A DNA stretch of 64,000 nt from Auanema rhodensis (lineage: Eukaryota > Nematoda > Chromadorea > Rhabditida > Rhabditidae), in assembly GCA_964057225.1 (NCBI GenBank), contig OZ059900.1:15825638-15889637 (forward strand), in the 5' to 3' direction. This document shows, piece after piece, positions 12,304 through 25,659 of the stretch (position 1 is its first letter; each line of letters begins with the position of its first letter). Both the position numbers and the translations under genes were made by a program. The notes beneath the pieces are model-generated. The model was not told where the DNA came from. It ran no database searches and saw only the letters and a list, made by a program, of their open reading frames with translations.

Positions 12304-15300
12304 CAGGGGTTAGAAAATTAAGGAAATTAGCATATTCTGAGGGCACGCCCCTTATGGCTAATATTGATTAAATCGATTTTTGTTCATATGAGTCGTCAAA
12401 TGCAACGAATTTCAGCGTGTTACATACTAAAATGAAGTATTTCACATGCTGAACACTAGAAAAATACAAAAACACAGTATTTCCCATGAGAAATATTTTA
12501 TCATGCTGGAAAACCAGTTTTTGGAAATTTCGCTGTAAACAAGGTTTTGACTTACGATTTCATGTGTTCAAACTCATGCAATGTCAATGAAACCTAGCTC
12601 AAAATTGTTCGTACAACGTCTAGTTCCACTTTCACGACAAAAAAACAGGGGTTAGAAAATTTAGGAAATTAGCATATTCTGAGGGCACGCCCCTTATGGC
12701 TAATATTGATTAAATCGATTTTTGTTCATATGAGTCGTCAAATGAAACGAATTTCAGGGTGTTACATACTAAAATGAAGCATTTTACATGCTGAACACTA
12801 TAAAAATACAAAAACACAGTATTTCCCATGAGAAATATTTTATTTTGCTGGAAAACCAGTTTTTGGAAAGTTCGCTGTAAACAAGGTTTTGACTTACGAT
12901 TTCATGTGTTCAAACTCATGCAATGTCAATGAAACCTAGCTCAAAATTGTTCGTACAACGTCTAGTTCCACTTTCACGACAAAAAAACAGGGGTTAGAAA
13001 ATTTAGGAAATTAGCATATTCTGAGGGCACGCCCCTTATGGCTAATATTGATTAAATCGATTTTTGTTCATATGAGTCGTCAAATGAAACGAATTTCAGG
13101 GTGTTACATACTAAAATGAAGCATTTTACATGCTGAACACTATAAAAATACAAAAACACAGTATTTCCCATGAGAAATATTTTATTTTGCTGGAAAACCA
13201 GTTTTTGGAAAGTTCGCTGTAAACAAGGTTTTGACTTACGATTTCATGTGTTCAAACTCATGCAATGTCAATGAAACCTAGCTCAAAATTGTTCCTACAA
13301 CGTCTAATTCCACTTTCACGACAAAAAAACAGGGGTTAGAAAATTAAGGAAATTAGCACATTCTGAGGGCACGCCCCTTATGGCTAATATTGATTAAATC
13401 GATTTTTGTTCATATGAGTCGTCAAATGCAACGAATTTCAGCGTGTTACATACTAAAATGAAGTATTTTACATGCTGAACACTAGAAAAATACAAAAACA
13501 CAGTATTTCCCATGAGAAATATTTTATTATGCTGGAAAACCAGTTTTTGGAAATTTCGCTGTAAACAAGGTTTTGACTTACGATTTCATGTGTTCAAACT
13601 CATGCAATGTCAATGAAACCTAGCTCAAAATTGTTCCTACAACGTCTAATTCCACTTTCACGACAAAAAAACAGGGGTTAGAAAATTAAGGAAATTAGCA
13701 CATTCTGAGGGCACGCCCCTTATGGCTAATATTGATTAAATCGATTTTTGTTCATATGAGTCGTCAAATGCAACGAATTTCAGCGTGTTACATACTAAAA
13801 TGAAGTATTTTACATGCTGAACACTAGAAAAATACAAAAACACAGTATTTCCCATGAGAAATATTTTATTATGCTGGAAAACCAGTTTTTGGAAATTTCG
13901 CTGTAAACAAGGTTTTGACTTACGATTTCATGTGTTCAAACTCATGCAATGTCAATGAAACCTAGCTCAAAATTGTTCCTACAACGTCTAATTCCACTTT
14001 CACGACAAAAAAACAGGGGTTAGAAAATTAAGGAAATTAGCATATTCTGAGGGCACGCCCCTTATGGCTAATATTGATTAAATCGATTTTTGTTCATATG
14101 AGTCGTCAAATGCAACGAATTTCAGCGTGTTACATACTAAAATGAAGCATTTTACATGCTGAACACTATAAAAATACAAAAACACAGTATTTCCCATGAG
14201 AAATATTTTATTATGCTGGAAAACCAGTTTTTGGAAATTTCGCTGTAAACAAGGTTTTGACTTACGATTTCATGTGTTCAAACTCATGCAATGTCAATGA
14301 AACCTAGCTCAAAATTGTTCCTACAACGTCTAATTCCACTTTCACGTCAAAAAAACAGGGGTTAGAAAATTAAGGAAATTAGCATATTCTGAGGGCACGC
14401 CCCTTATGGCTAATATTGATTAAATCGATTTTTGTTCATATGAGTCGTCAAATGCAACGAATTTCAGCGTGTTACATACTAAAATGAACCATTTTACACG
14501 CTGAACACTAGAAAAATACAAAAACACAGTATTTCCCATGAGAAATATTTTATTATGCTGGAAAACCAGTTTTTGGAAAGTTCGCTGTAAACAAGGTTTT
14601 GACTTACGATTTCATGTGTTCAAACTCATGCAATGTCAATGAAACCTAGCTCAAAATTGTTCCTACAACGTCTAGTTCCACTTTCACGACAAAAAACAGG
14701 GGTTAGAAAATTAAGGAAATTAGCATATTCTGAGGGCACGCCCCTTATGGCTAATATTGATTAAATCGATTTTTGTTCATATGAGTCGTCAAATGCAACG
14801 AATTTCAGCGTGTTACATACTAAAATGAAGCATTTTACATGCTGAACACTAGAAAAATACAAAAACACAGTATTTCCCATGAGAAATATTTTATTATGCT
14901 GGAAAACCAGTTTTTGGAAATTTCGCTGTAAACAAGGTTTTGACTTACGATTTCATGTGTTCAAACTCATGCAATGTCAATGAAACCTAGCTCAAAATTG
15001 TTCCTACAACGTCTAATTCCACTTTCACGACAAAAAAACAGGGGTTAGAAAATTAAGGAAATTAGCATATTCTGAGGGCACGCCCCTTATGGCTAATATT
15101 GATTAAATCGATTTTTGTTCATATGAGTCGTCAAATGCAACGAATTTCAGCGTGTTACATACTAAAATGAAGCATTTTACATGCTGAACACTATAAAAAT
15201 ACAAAAACACAGTATTTCCCATGAGAAATATTTTATTATGCTGGAAAACCAGTTTTTGGAAATTTCGCTGTAAACAAGGTTTTGACTTACGATTTCATGT

Positions 15301-18300
15301 GTTCAAACTCATGCAATGTCAATGAAACCTAGCTCAAAATTGTTCGTACAACGTCTAGTTCCACTTTCACGACAAAAAAACAGGGGTTAGAAAATTAAGG
15401 AAATTAGCATATTCTGAGGGCACGCCCCTTATGGCTAATATTGATTAAATCGATTTTTGTTCATATGAGTCGTCAAATGCAACGAATTTTAGCGTGTTAC
15501 ATACTAAAATGAAGCATTTTACATGCTGAACACTAGAAAAATACAAAAACACAGTATTTCCCATGAGAAATATTTTATTATGCTGGAAAACCAGTTTTTG
15601 GAAATTTCGCTGTAAACGAGGTTTTGACTTACGATTTCATGTGTTCAAACTCATGCAATGTCAATGAAACCTTGCTCAAAATTGTTCCTACAACGTCTAG
15701 TTCCACTTTCACGACAAAAAAACAGGGGTTAGAAAATTAAGGAAATTAGCATATTCTGAGGGCACGCCCCTTATGGCTAATATTGATTAAATCGATTTTT
15801 GTTCATATGAGTCGTCAAATGCAACAAATTTCAGCGTGTTACATACTAAAATGAAGCATTTTACATGCTGAACACTAGAAAAATACAAAAACACAGTTTT
15901 TCCCATGAGAAATATTTTATTATGCTGGAAAACCAGTTTTTGGAAATTTCGCTGTAAACAAGGTTTTGACTTACGATTTCATGAGTTCAAACTCATGCAA
16001 TGTCAATGAAACCTAGCTCAAAATTGTTCGTACAACGTCTAGTTCCACTTTCACGACAAAAAACAGGGGTTAGAAAATTAAGGAAATTAGCATATTCTGA
16101 GGGCACGCCCCTTATGGCTAATATTGATTAAATCGATTTTTGTTCATATGAGTCGTCAAATGCAACGAATTTCAGCGTGTTACATACTAAAATGAAGCAT
16201 TTTACATGCTGAACACTAGAAAAATACAAAAACACAGTTTTTCCCATGAGAAATATTTTATTATGCTGGAAAACCAGTTTTTGGAAATTTCGCTGTAAAC
16301 AAGGTTTTGACTTACGATTTCATGTGTTCAAACTCATGCAATGTCAATGAAACCTAGCTCAAAACTGTTCGTACAACGTCTAGTTCCACTTTCACGACAA
16401 AAAAACAGGGGTTAGAAAATTAAGGAAATTAGCATATTCTGAGGGCACGCCCCTTATGGCTAATATTGATTAAATCGATTTTTGTTCATATGAGTCGTCA
16501 AATGCAACGAATTTCAGCGTGTTACATACTAAAATGAAGTATTTTACATGCTGAACACTAGAGAAATACAAAAACACAGTATTTCCCATAAGAAGTATTT
16601 TATTATGCTGGAAAACCAGTTTTTGGAAATTTCGCTGTAAACAAGATTTTGACTTACGATTTCATGTGTTCAAACTCATGCAATGTCAATGAAACCTAGC
16701 TCAAAATTGTTCGTACAACGTCTAGTTCCACTTTCACGACAAAAAAACAGGGGTTAGAAAATTAAGGAAATTAGCATATTCTGAGGGCACGCCCCTTATG
16801 GCTAATATTGATTAAATCGATTTTTGTTCATATGAGTAGTCAAATGCAACGAATTTCAGCGTGTTACATACTTAAATGAAGCATTTTACATGCTGAACAC
16901 TAGAAAAATACAAAAACACAGTATTTCCCATGAGAAATATTTTATTATGCTGGAAACCAGTTTTTGGAATTTTCGCTGTAAACAAGGTTTTGACTTACGA
17001 TTTCATGTGTTCAAACTCATGCAATGTCAATAAAACCTAGCTCAAAATTGTTCGTACAACGTCTAGTTCCACTTTCACGACAAAAAAACAGGGGTTAGAA
17101 AATTTAGGAAATTAGCATATTCTGAGGGCACGCCCCTTATGGCTAATATTGATTAAATCGATTTTTGTTCATATAAGTCGTCAAATGCAACGAATTTCAG
17201 CGTGTTACAAACTAAAATGAAGTATTTTACATGCTGAACACTAGAAAAATACAAAAACACAGTATTTCCCATGAGAAATATTTTATTATGCTGGAAAACC
17301 AGTTTTTGGAAATTTCGCTGTAAACAAGGTTATGACTTACGATTTCATGTGTTCAAACTCATGCAATGTCAATGAAACCTAGCTCAAAATTGTTCGTACA
17401 ACGTCTAGTTCCACTTTCACGACAAAAAAACAGGGGTTAGAAAATTTAGGAAATTAGCATATTCTGAGGGCACGCCCCTTATGGCTAATATTGATTAAAT
17501 CGATTTTTGTTCATATAAGTCGTCAAATGCAACGAATTTCAGCGTGTTACAAACTAAAATGAAGTATTTTACATGCTGAACACTAGAAAAATACAAAAAC
17601 ACAGTATTTCCCATGAGAAATATTTTATTATGCTGGAAAACCAGTTTTTGGAAATTTCGCTGTAAACAAGGTTATGACTTACGATTTCATGTGTTCAAAC
17701 TCATGCAATGTCAATGAAACCTAGCTCAAAATTGTTCGTACAACGTCTAGTTCCACTTTCACGACAAAAAAACAGGGGTTAGAAAATTTAGGAAATTAGC
17801 ATATTCTGAGGGCACGCCCCTTATGGCTAATATTGATTAAATCGATTTTTGTTCATATGAGTCGTCAAATGCAACGAATTTCAGCGTGTTACATACTAAA
17901 ATGAAGTATTTTACATGCTGAACACTAGAAAAGTACAAAAACACAGTATTTCCCATGAGAAATATTTTATTATGCTGGAAAACCAGTTTTTGGAAATTTC
18001 GCTGTAAACAAGGTTTTGACTTACGATTTCATGAGTTCAAACTCATGCAATGTCAATGAAACCTAGCTCAAAATTGTTCGTACAACGTCTAGTTCCACTT
18101 TCACGACAAAAAACAGGGGTTAGAAAATTAAGGAAATTAGCATATTCTGAGGGCACGCCCCTTATGGCTAATATTGATTAAATCGATTTTTGTTCATATG
18201 AGTCGTCAAATGCAACGAATTTCAGCGTGTTACATACTAAAATGAAGCATTTTACATGCTGAACACTAGAAAAATACAAAAACACAGTTTTTCCCATGAG

Positions 18301-19821
18301 AAATATTTTATTATGCTGGAAAACCAGTTTTTGGAAATTTCGCTGTAAACAAGGTTTTGACTTACGATTTCATGTGTTCAAACTCATGCAATGTCAATGA
18401 AACCTAGCTCAAAACTGTTCGTACAACGTCTAGTTCCACTTTCACGACAAAAAAACAGGGGTTAGAAAATTAAGGAAATTAGCATATTCTGAGGGCACGC
18501 CCCTTATGGCTAATATTGATTAAATCGATTTTTGTTCATATGAGTCGTCAAATGCAACGAATTTCAGCGTGTTACATACTAAAATGAAGTATTTTACATG
18601 CTGAACACTAGAGAAATACAAAAACACAGTATTTCCCATAAGAAATATTTTATTATGCTGGAAAACCAGTTTTTGGAAATTTCGCTGTAAACAAGATTTT
18701 GACTTACGATTTCATGTGTTCAAACTCATGCAATGTCAATGAAACCTAGCTCAAAATTGTTCGTACAACGTCTAGTTCCACTTTCACGACAAAAAAACAG
18801 GGGTTAGAAAATTAAGGAAATTAGCATATTCTGAGGGCACGCCCCTTATGGCTAATATTGATTAAATCGATTTTTGTTCATATGAGTAGTCAAATGCAAC
18901 GAATTTCAGCGTGTTACATACTTAAATGAAGCATTTTACATGCTGAACACTAGAAAAATACAAAAACACAGTATTTCCCATGAGAAATATTTTATTATGC
19001 TGGAAACCAGTTTTTGGAATTTTCGCTGTAAACAAGGTTTTGACTTACGATTTCATGTGTTCAAACTCATGCAATGTCAATAAAACCTAGCTCAAAATTG
19101 TTCGTACAACGTCTAGTTCCACTTTCACGACAAAAAAACAGGGGTTAGAAAATTTAGGAAATTAGCATATTCTGAGGGCACGCCCCTTATGGCTAATATT
19201 GATTAAATCGATTTTTGTTCATATAAGTCGTCAAATGCAACGAATTTCAGCGTGTTACAAACTAAACTGAAGTATTTTACATGCTGAACACTAGAAAAAT
19301 ACAAAAACACAGTATTTCCCATGAGAAATATTTTATTATGCTGGAAAACCAGTTTTTGGAAATTTCGCTGTAAACAAGGTTATGACTTACGATTTCATGT
19401 GTTCAAACTCATGCAATGTCAATGAAACCTAGCTCAAAATTGTTCGTACAACGTCTAGTTCCACTTTCACGACAAAAAAACAGGGGTTAGAAAATTTAGG
19501 AAATTAGCATATTCTGAGGGCACGCCCCTTATGGCTAATATTGATTAAATCGATTTTTGTTCATATGAGTCGTCAAATGCAACGAATTTCAGCGTGTTAC
19601 ATACTAAAATGAAGTATTTTACATGCTGAACACTAGAAAAGTACAAAAACACAGTATTTCCCATGAGAAATATTTTATTATGCTGGAAAACCAGTTTTTG
19701 GAAATTTCGCTGTAAACAAGGTTTTGACTTACGATTTCATGTGTTCAAACTCATGCAATGTCAATGAAACCTAGCTCAAAATTGTTCCTACAACGTCTAG
19801 TTCCACTTTCACGACAAAAAA
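12304..19821. repeat. 22-monomer higher-order unit, copy 2 (7518 bp)
   Basis: This directly abuts copy 1. All private variants of copy 1 that I checked (about twenty sites along its length) are present at +7518, and I found no difference between the copies. Similarity to copy 1 ends near 19822, where the next monomer has GAAGCATTTT and CCCACTTTTTGG instead of GAAGTATTTCAC. Either this is a very recent in-register tandem duplication or an assembly has duplicated one unit; the sequence cannot separate these. Confidence 0.93.
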
Positions 19822-21899
19822 CAGGGGTTAGAAAATTAAGGAAATTAGCATATTCTGAGGGCACGCCCCTTATGGCTAATATTGATTAAATCGATTTTTG
19901 TTCATATGAGTCGTCAAATGCAACGAATTTCAGCGTGTTACATACTAAAATGAAGCATTTTACATGCTGAACACTAGAAAAATACAAAAACACAGTATTT
20001 CCCATGAGAAATATTTTATTATGCTGGAAACCCACTTTTTGGAAATTTCGCTGTAAACAAGGTTTTGACTTACGATTTCATGTGTTCAAACTCATGCAAT
20101 GTCAATGAAACCTAGCTCAAAACTGTTCCTACAACGTCTAGTTCCACTTTCACGACAAAAAAACAGGGGTTAGAAAATTAAGGAAATTAGCATATTCTGA
20201 GGGCACGACCCTTATGGCTAATATTGATTAAATCGATTTTTGTTCATATGAGTCGTCAAATGCAACGAATTTCAGCGTGTTACATACTAAAGTGAAGCAT
20301 TTTACATGCTGAACACTATAAAAATACAAAAACACAGTATTTCCCATGAGAAATATTTTATTATGCTGGAAAACCAGTTTTTGGAAATTTCGCTGTAAAC
20401 AAGGTTTTGACTTACGATTTCATGTGTTCAAACTCATGCAATGTCAATGAAACCTAGCTCAAAACTGTTCGTACAACGTCTAGTTCCACTTTCACGACAA
20501 AAAAACAGGGGTTAGAAAATTTAGGAAATTAGCATATTCTGAGGGCACGCCCCTTATGGCTAATATTGATTAAATCGATTTTTGTTCATATGAGTCGTCA
20601 AATGCAACGAATTTCAGCGTGTTACATACTAAAATGAAGTATTTTACATGCTGAACACTAGAAAAATACAAAAACACAGTATTTCCCATAAGAAATTGTT
20701 TATTAAGCTGGAAAACCAGTTTTTGGAAATTTCGCTGTAAACAAGGTTTTGACTTACGATTTCATGTGTTCAAACTCATGCAATGTCAATGAAACCTAGC
20801 TCAAAATTGTTCGTACAACGTCTAGTTCCACTTTCACGACAAAAAAACAGGGGTTAGAAAATTAAGGAAATTAGCATATTCTGAGGGCACGCCCCTTATG
20901 GCTAATATTGATTAAATCGATTTTTGTTCATATGAGTCGTCAAATGCAACGAATTTCAGCGTGTTACATACTGAAATGAAGCATTTTACATGCTGAACAC
21001 TAGAAAAGTATTTTACATGCTGAACACTAGAAAAATACAAAAACACAGTATTTCCCATAAGAAATATTTTATTATGCTGGAAAACCAGTTTTTGGAAATT
21101 TCGCTGTAAACAAGGTTTTGACTTACGATTTCATGTGTTCAAACTCATGCAATGTCAATGAAACCTAGCTCAAAATTGTTCGTACAACGTCTAGTTACAC
21201 TTTCACGACAAAAAAACAGGGGTTAGAAAATTAAGGAAATTAGCATATTCTGAGGGCACGCCCCTTATGGCTAATATTGATTAAATCGATTTTTGTTCAT
21301 ATGAGTCGTCAAATGCAACGAATTTCAGCGTGTTACATACTAAAATGAAGTATTTTACATGCTGAACACTAGAAAAATACAAAAACACAGTATTTCCCAT
21401 AAGAAATATTTTGTTATGCTGGAAAACCAGTTTTTGGAAATTTCGCTGTAAACAAGGTTATGACTTACGATTTCATGTGTTCAAACTCATGCAATGTCAA
21501 TGAAACCTAGCTCAAAATTGTTCGTACAACGTCTAGTTCCACTTTCACGACAAAAAAACAGGGGTTAGAAAATTTAGGAAATTAGCATATTCTGAGGGCA
21601 CGCCCCTTATGGCTAATATTGATTAAATCGATTTTTGTTCATATGAGTCGTCAAATGCAACGAATTTCAGCGTGTTACATACTAAAATGAAGTATTTTAC
21701 ATGCTGAACACTAGAAAAGTACAAAAACACAGTATTTCCCATGAGAAATATTTTATTATGCTGGAAAACCAGTTTTTGGAAATTTCGCTGTAAACAAGGT
21801 TTTGACTTACGATTTCATGTGTTCAAACTCATGCAATGTCAATGAAACCTAGCTCAAAATTGTTCCTACAACGTCTAGTTCCACTTTCACGACAAAAAA
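19822..21899. repeat. 6-monomer block of 2078 bp
   Basis: Monomers start at 19822 (CCCACTTTTTGG, AAAACTGTTCC), 20164 (CACGACCCTT, ACTAAAGTG), 20506 (AGAAATTGTTTATT), 20848 (fused, 369 bp), 21217 (GTTATGACTT) and 21559 (AAAAGTAC). The last two resemble the final two monomers of the 22-mer unit, so this block was probably formed from the end of that unit. Its first three monomers repeat at 21900-22925, 2078 bp later, with one difference noticed (TTAAGCTGG at about 20705 against TTATGCTGG). Confidence 0.85.
20848..21216. repeat. Fused monomer, 369 bp, with an out-of-register junction at 21007/21008
   Basis: The monomer follows one type up to offset 160 (CTGAAATGAAG, GCATTTTACATG) and then restarts at offset 134 of another type (GTATTTTACATG, CATAAGAAAT, GTCTAGTTACAC). 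This leaves a 27-bp near-direct repeat, 20981-21007 and 21008-21034. The two parent types stand side by side and intact at 22926-23609 and 26002-26685. The simplest reading is a deletion of about 315 bp between neighbouring monomers with AA shared at the junction. A 27-bp slippage duplication is less likely because the left and right halves carry markers of different monomers. Confidence 0.88.
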
Positions 21900-22583
21900 C
21901 AGGGGTTAGAAAATTAAGGAAATTAGCATATTCTGAGGGCACGCCCCTTATGGCTAATATTGATTAAATCGATTTTTGTTCATATGAGTCGTCAAATGCA
22001 ACGAATTTCAGCGTGTTACATACTAAAATGAAGCATTTTACATGCTGAACACTAGAAAAATACAAAAACACAGTATTTCCCATGAGAAATATTTTATTAT
22101 GCTGGAAACCCACTTTTTGGAAATTTCGCTGTAAACAAGGTTTTGACTTACGATTTCATGTGTTCAAACTCATGCAATGTCAATGAAACCTAGCTCAAAA
22201 CTGTTCCTACAACGTCTAGTTCCACTTTCACGACAAAAAAACAGGGGTTAGAAAATTAAGGAAATTAGCATATTCTGAGGGCACGACCCTTATGGCTAAT
22301 ATTGATTAAATCGATTTTTGTTCATATGAGTCGTCAAATGCAACGAATTTCAGCGTGTTACATACTAAAGTGAAGCATTTTACATGCTGAACACTATAAA
22401 AATACAAAAACACAGTATTTCCCATGAGAAATATTTTATTATGCTGGAAAACCAGTTTTTGGAAATTTCGCTGTAAACAAGGTTTTGACTTACGATTTCA
22501 TGTGTTCAAACTCATGCAATGTCAATGAAACCTAGCTCAAAACTGTTCGTACAACGTCTAGTTCCACTTTCACGACAAAAAAA
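21900..22583. repeat. Two monomers linking the 2078-bp block to the 9-mer units
   Basis: The monomers at 21900 (CCCACTTTTTGG) and 22242 (CACGACCCTT, ACTAAAGTG, ACTATAAAA) copy those at 19822 and 20164. The third monomer of the shared run, at 22584, is also the first monomer of the 9-mer unit, so the two higher-order patterns overlap there. Confidence 0.8.
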
Positions 22584-25500
22584 CAGGGGTTAGAAAATTT
22601 AGGAAATTAGCATATTCTGAGGGCACGCCCCTTATGGCTAATATTGATTAAATCGATTTTTGTTCATATGAGTCGTCAAATGCAACGAATTTCAGCGTGT
22701 TACATACTAAAATGAAGTATTTTACATGCTGAACACTAGAAAAATACAAAAACACAGTATTTCCCATAAGAAATTGTTTATTATGCTGGAAAACCAGTTT
22801 TTGGAAATTTCGCTGTAAACAAGGTTTTGACTTACGATTTCATGTGTTCAAACTCATGCAATGTCAATGAAACCTAGCTCAAAATTGTTCGTACAACGTC
22901 TAGTTCCACTTTCACGACAAAAAAACAGGGGTTAGAAAATTAAGGAAATTAGCATATTCTGAGGGCACGCCCCTTATGGCTAATATTGATTAAATCGATT
23001 TTTGTTCATATGAGTCGTCAAATGCAACGAATTTCAGCGTGTTACATACTGAAATGAAGCATTTTACATGCTGAACACTAGAAAAATACAAAAACACAGT
23101 TTTTCCCATGAGAAATATTTTATTATGCTGGAAAACCAGTTTTTGGAAATTTCGCTGTAAACAAGGTTTTGAATTACGATTTCATGTGTTCAAACTCATG
23201 CAATGTCAATGAAACCTAGCTCAAAACTGTTCGTACAACGTCTAGTTCCACTTTCACGACAAAAAAACAGGGGTTAGAAAATTTAGGAAATTAGCATATT
23301 CTGAGGGCACGCCCCTTATGGCTAATATTGATTAAATCGATTTTTGTTCATATGAGTCGTCAAATGCAACGAATTTCAGCGTGTTACATACTAAAATGAA
23401 GTATTTTACATGCTGAACACTAGAAAAATACAAAAACACAGTATTTCCCATAAGAAATATTTTATTATGCTGGAAAACCAGTTTTTGGAAATTTCGCTGT
23501 AAACAAGGTTTTGACTTACGATTTCATGTGTTCAAACTCATGCAATGTCAATGAAACCTAGCTCAAAATTGTTCGTACAACGTCTAGTTACACTTTCACG
23601 ACAAAAAAACAGGGGTTAGAAAATTAAGGAAATTAGCATATTCTGAGGGCACGCCCCTTATGGCTAATATTGATTAAATCGATTTTTGTGCATATGAGTC
23701 GTCAAATGCAACGAATTTCAGCGTGTTACATACTAAAATGAAGTATTTTACATGCTAAACACTAGAAAAATACAAAAACACAGTATTTCCCATGAGAAAT
23801 ATTTTATTATGCTGGAAAACCAGTTTTTGGAAATTTCGCTGTAAACAAGGTTTTGACTTACGATTTCATGTGTTCAAACTCATGCAATGTCAATGAAACC
23901 TAGCTCAAAATTGTTTGTACAACGTCTAGTTCCACTTTCACGACAAAAAAACAGGGGTTAGAAAATTTAGGAAATTAGCATATTCTGAGGGCACGCCCCT
24001 TATGGCTAATATTGATTAAATCGATTTTTGTTCATATGAGTCGTCAAATGCAACGAATTTCAGCGTGTTACATACTAAAATGAAGCATTTTACATGCTGA
24101 ACACTATAAAAATACAAAAACACAGTATTTCCCATGAGAAATATTTTATTATGCTGGAAAACCAGTTTTTGGAAATTTCGCTGTAAACAAGGTTTTGACT
24201 TACGATTTCATGTGTTCAAACTCATGCAATGTCAATGAAACCTAGCTCAAAATTGTTCCTACAACGTCTAGTTCCACTTTCACGACAAAAAACAGGGGTT
24301 AGAAAATTAAGGAAATTAGCATATTCTGAGGGCACGCCCCTTATGGCTAATATTGATTAAATCGATTTTTGTTCATATGAGTCGTCAAATGCAACGAATT
24401 TCAGCGTGTTACATACTAAAATGAAGCATTTTACATGCTGAACACTAGAAAAATACAAAAACACAGTATTTCCCATGAGAAATATTTTATTATGCTGGAA
24501 AACCAGTTTTTGGAAATTTCGCTGTAAACAAGGTTTTGACTTACGATTTCATGTGTTCAAACTCATGCAATGTCAATGAAACCTAGCTCAAAATTGTTCC
24601 TACAACGTCTAGTTCCACTTTCACGACAACAAAACAGGGGTTAGAAAATTAAGGAAATTAGCATATTCTGAGGGCACGCCCCTTATGGCTAATATTGATT
24701 AAATCGATTTTTGTTCATATGAGTCGTCAAATGCAACGAATTTCAGCCTGTTACATACTAAAATGAAGCATTTCACATGCTGAACACTAGAAAAATACAA
24801 AAACACAGTATTTCCCATGAGAAATATTTTATTATGCTGGAAAACCAGTTTTTGGAAAGTTCGCTGTAAACAAGGTTTTGACTTACGATTTCATGTGTTC
24901 AAACTCATGCAATGTCAATGAAACCTAGCTCAAAATTGTTCGTACAACGTCTAGTTCCACTTTCACGACAAAAAAACAGGGGTTAGAAAATTAAGGAAAT
25001 TAGCATATTCTGAGGGCACGCCCCTTATGGCTAATATTGATTAAATCGATTTTTGTTCATATGAGTCGTCAAATGCAATTAATTTCAGCGTGTTACATAC
25101 TAAAATGAAGCATTTTACATGCTGAACACTAAAAAAATACAAAAACACAGTATTTCCCATGAGAAATATTTTATTATGCTGGAAAACGAGTTTTTGGAAA
25201 TTTCGCTGTAAACAAGGTTTTGACTTACGATTTCATGTGTTCAAACTCATGCAATGTCAATGAAACCTAGCTCAAAATTGTTCCTACAACGTCTAGTTCC
25301 ACTTTCACGACAAAAAAACAGGGGTTAGAAAATTAAGGAAATTAGCATATTCTGAGGGCACGCCCCTTATGGCTAATATTGATTAAATCGATTTTTGTTC
25401 ATATGAGTCGTCAAATGCAACGAATTTCAGCGTGTTACATACTTAAATGAAGCATTTTACATGCTGAACACTAGAAAAATACAAAAACACAGTATTTCCC

Positions 25501-25659
25501 ATGAGAAATATTTTATTATACTGGAAACCAGTTTTTGGAATTTTCGCTGTAAACAAGGTTTTGACTTACGATTTCATGTGTTCAAACTCATGCAATGTCA
25601 ATGAAACCTAGCTCAAAACTGTTCGTACAACGTCTAGTTCCACTTTCACAACAAAAAAA
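22584..25659. repeat. 9-monomer higher-order unit, copy 1 (3076 bp)
   Basis: Monomers start at 22584, 22926, 23268, 23610, 23952, 24293, 24635, 24977 and 25319. Markers in order: AGAAATTGTTTATT; CTGAAATGAAG with GTTTTTCCC; CATAAG with AGTTACAC; TTTGTGCATATG with TGCTAAACAC; ACTATAAAA; a near-reference copy; GACAACAAAAC then CAGCCTGTTAC; GCAATTAATTTC with CTAAAAAAATAC and AACGAG; TACTTAAATG with TTATACTGG. One private change is GAATTACG near 23171. Confidence 0.9.

Noticed and set aside
20981-21034. 27-bp slippage duplication
   Set aside because: The halves on either side carry markers of two different monomer types, which a deletion between neighbours explains and simple slippage does not.
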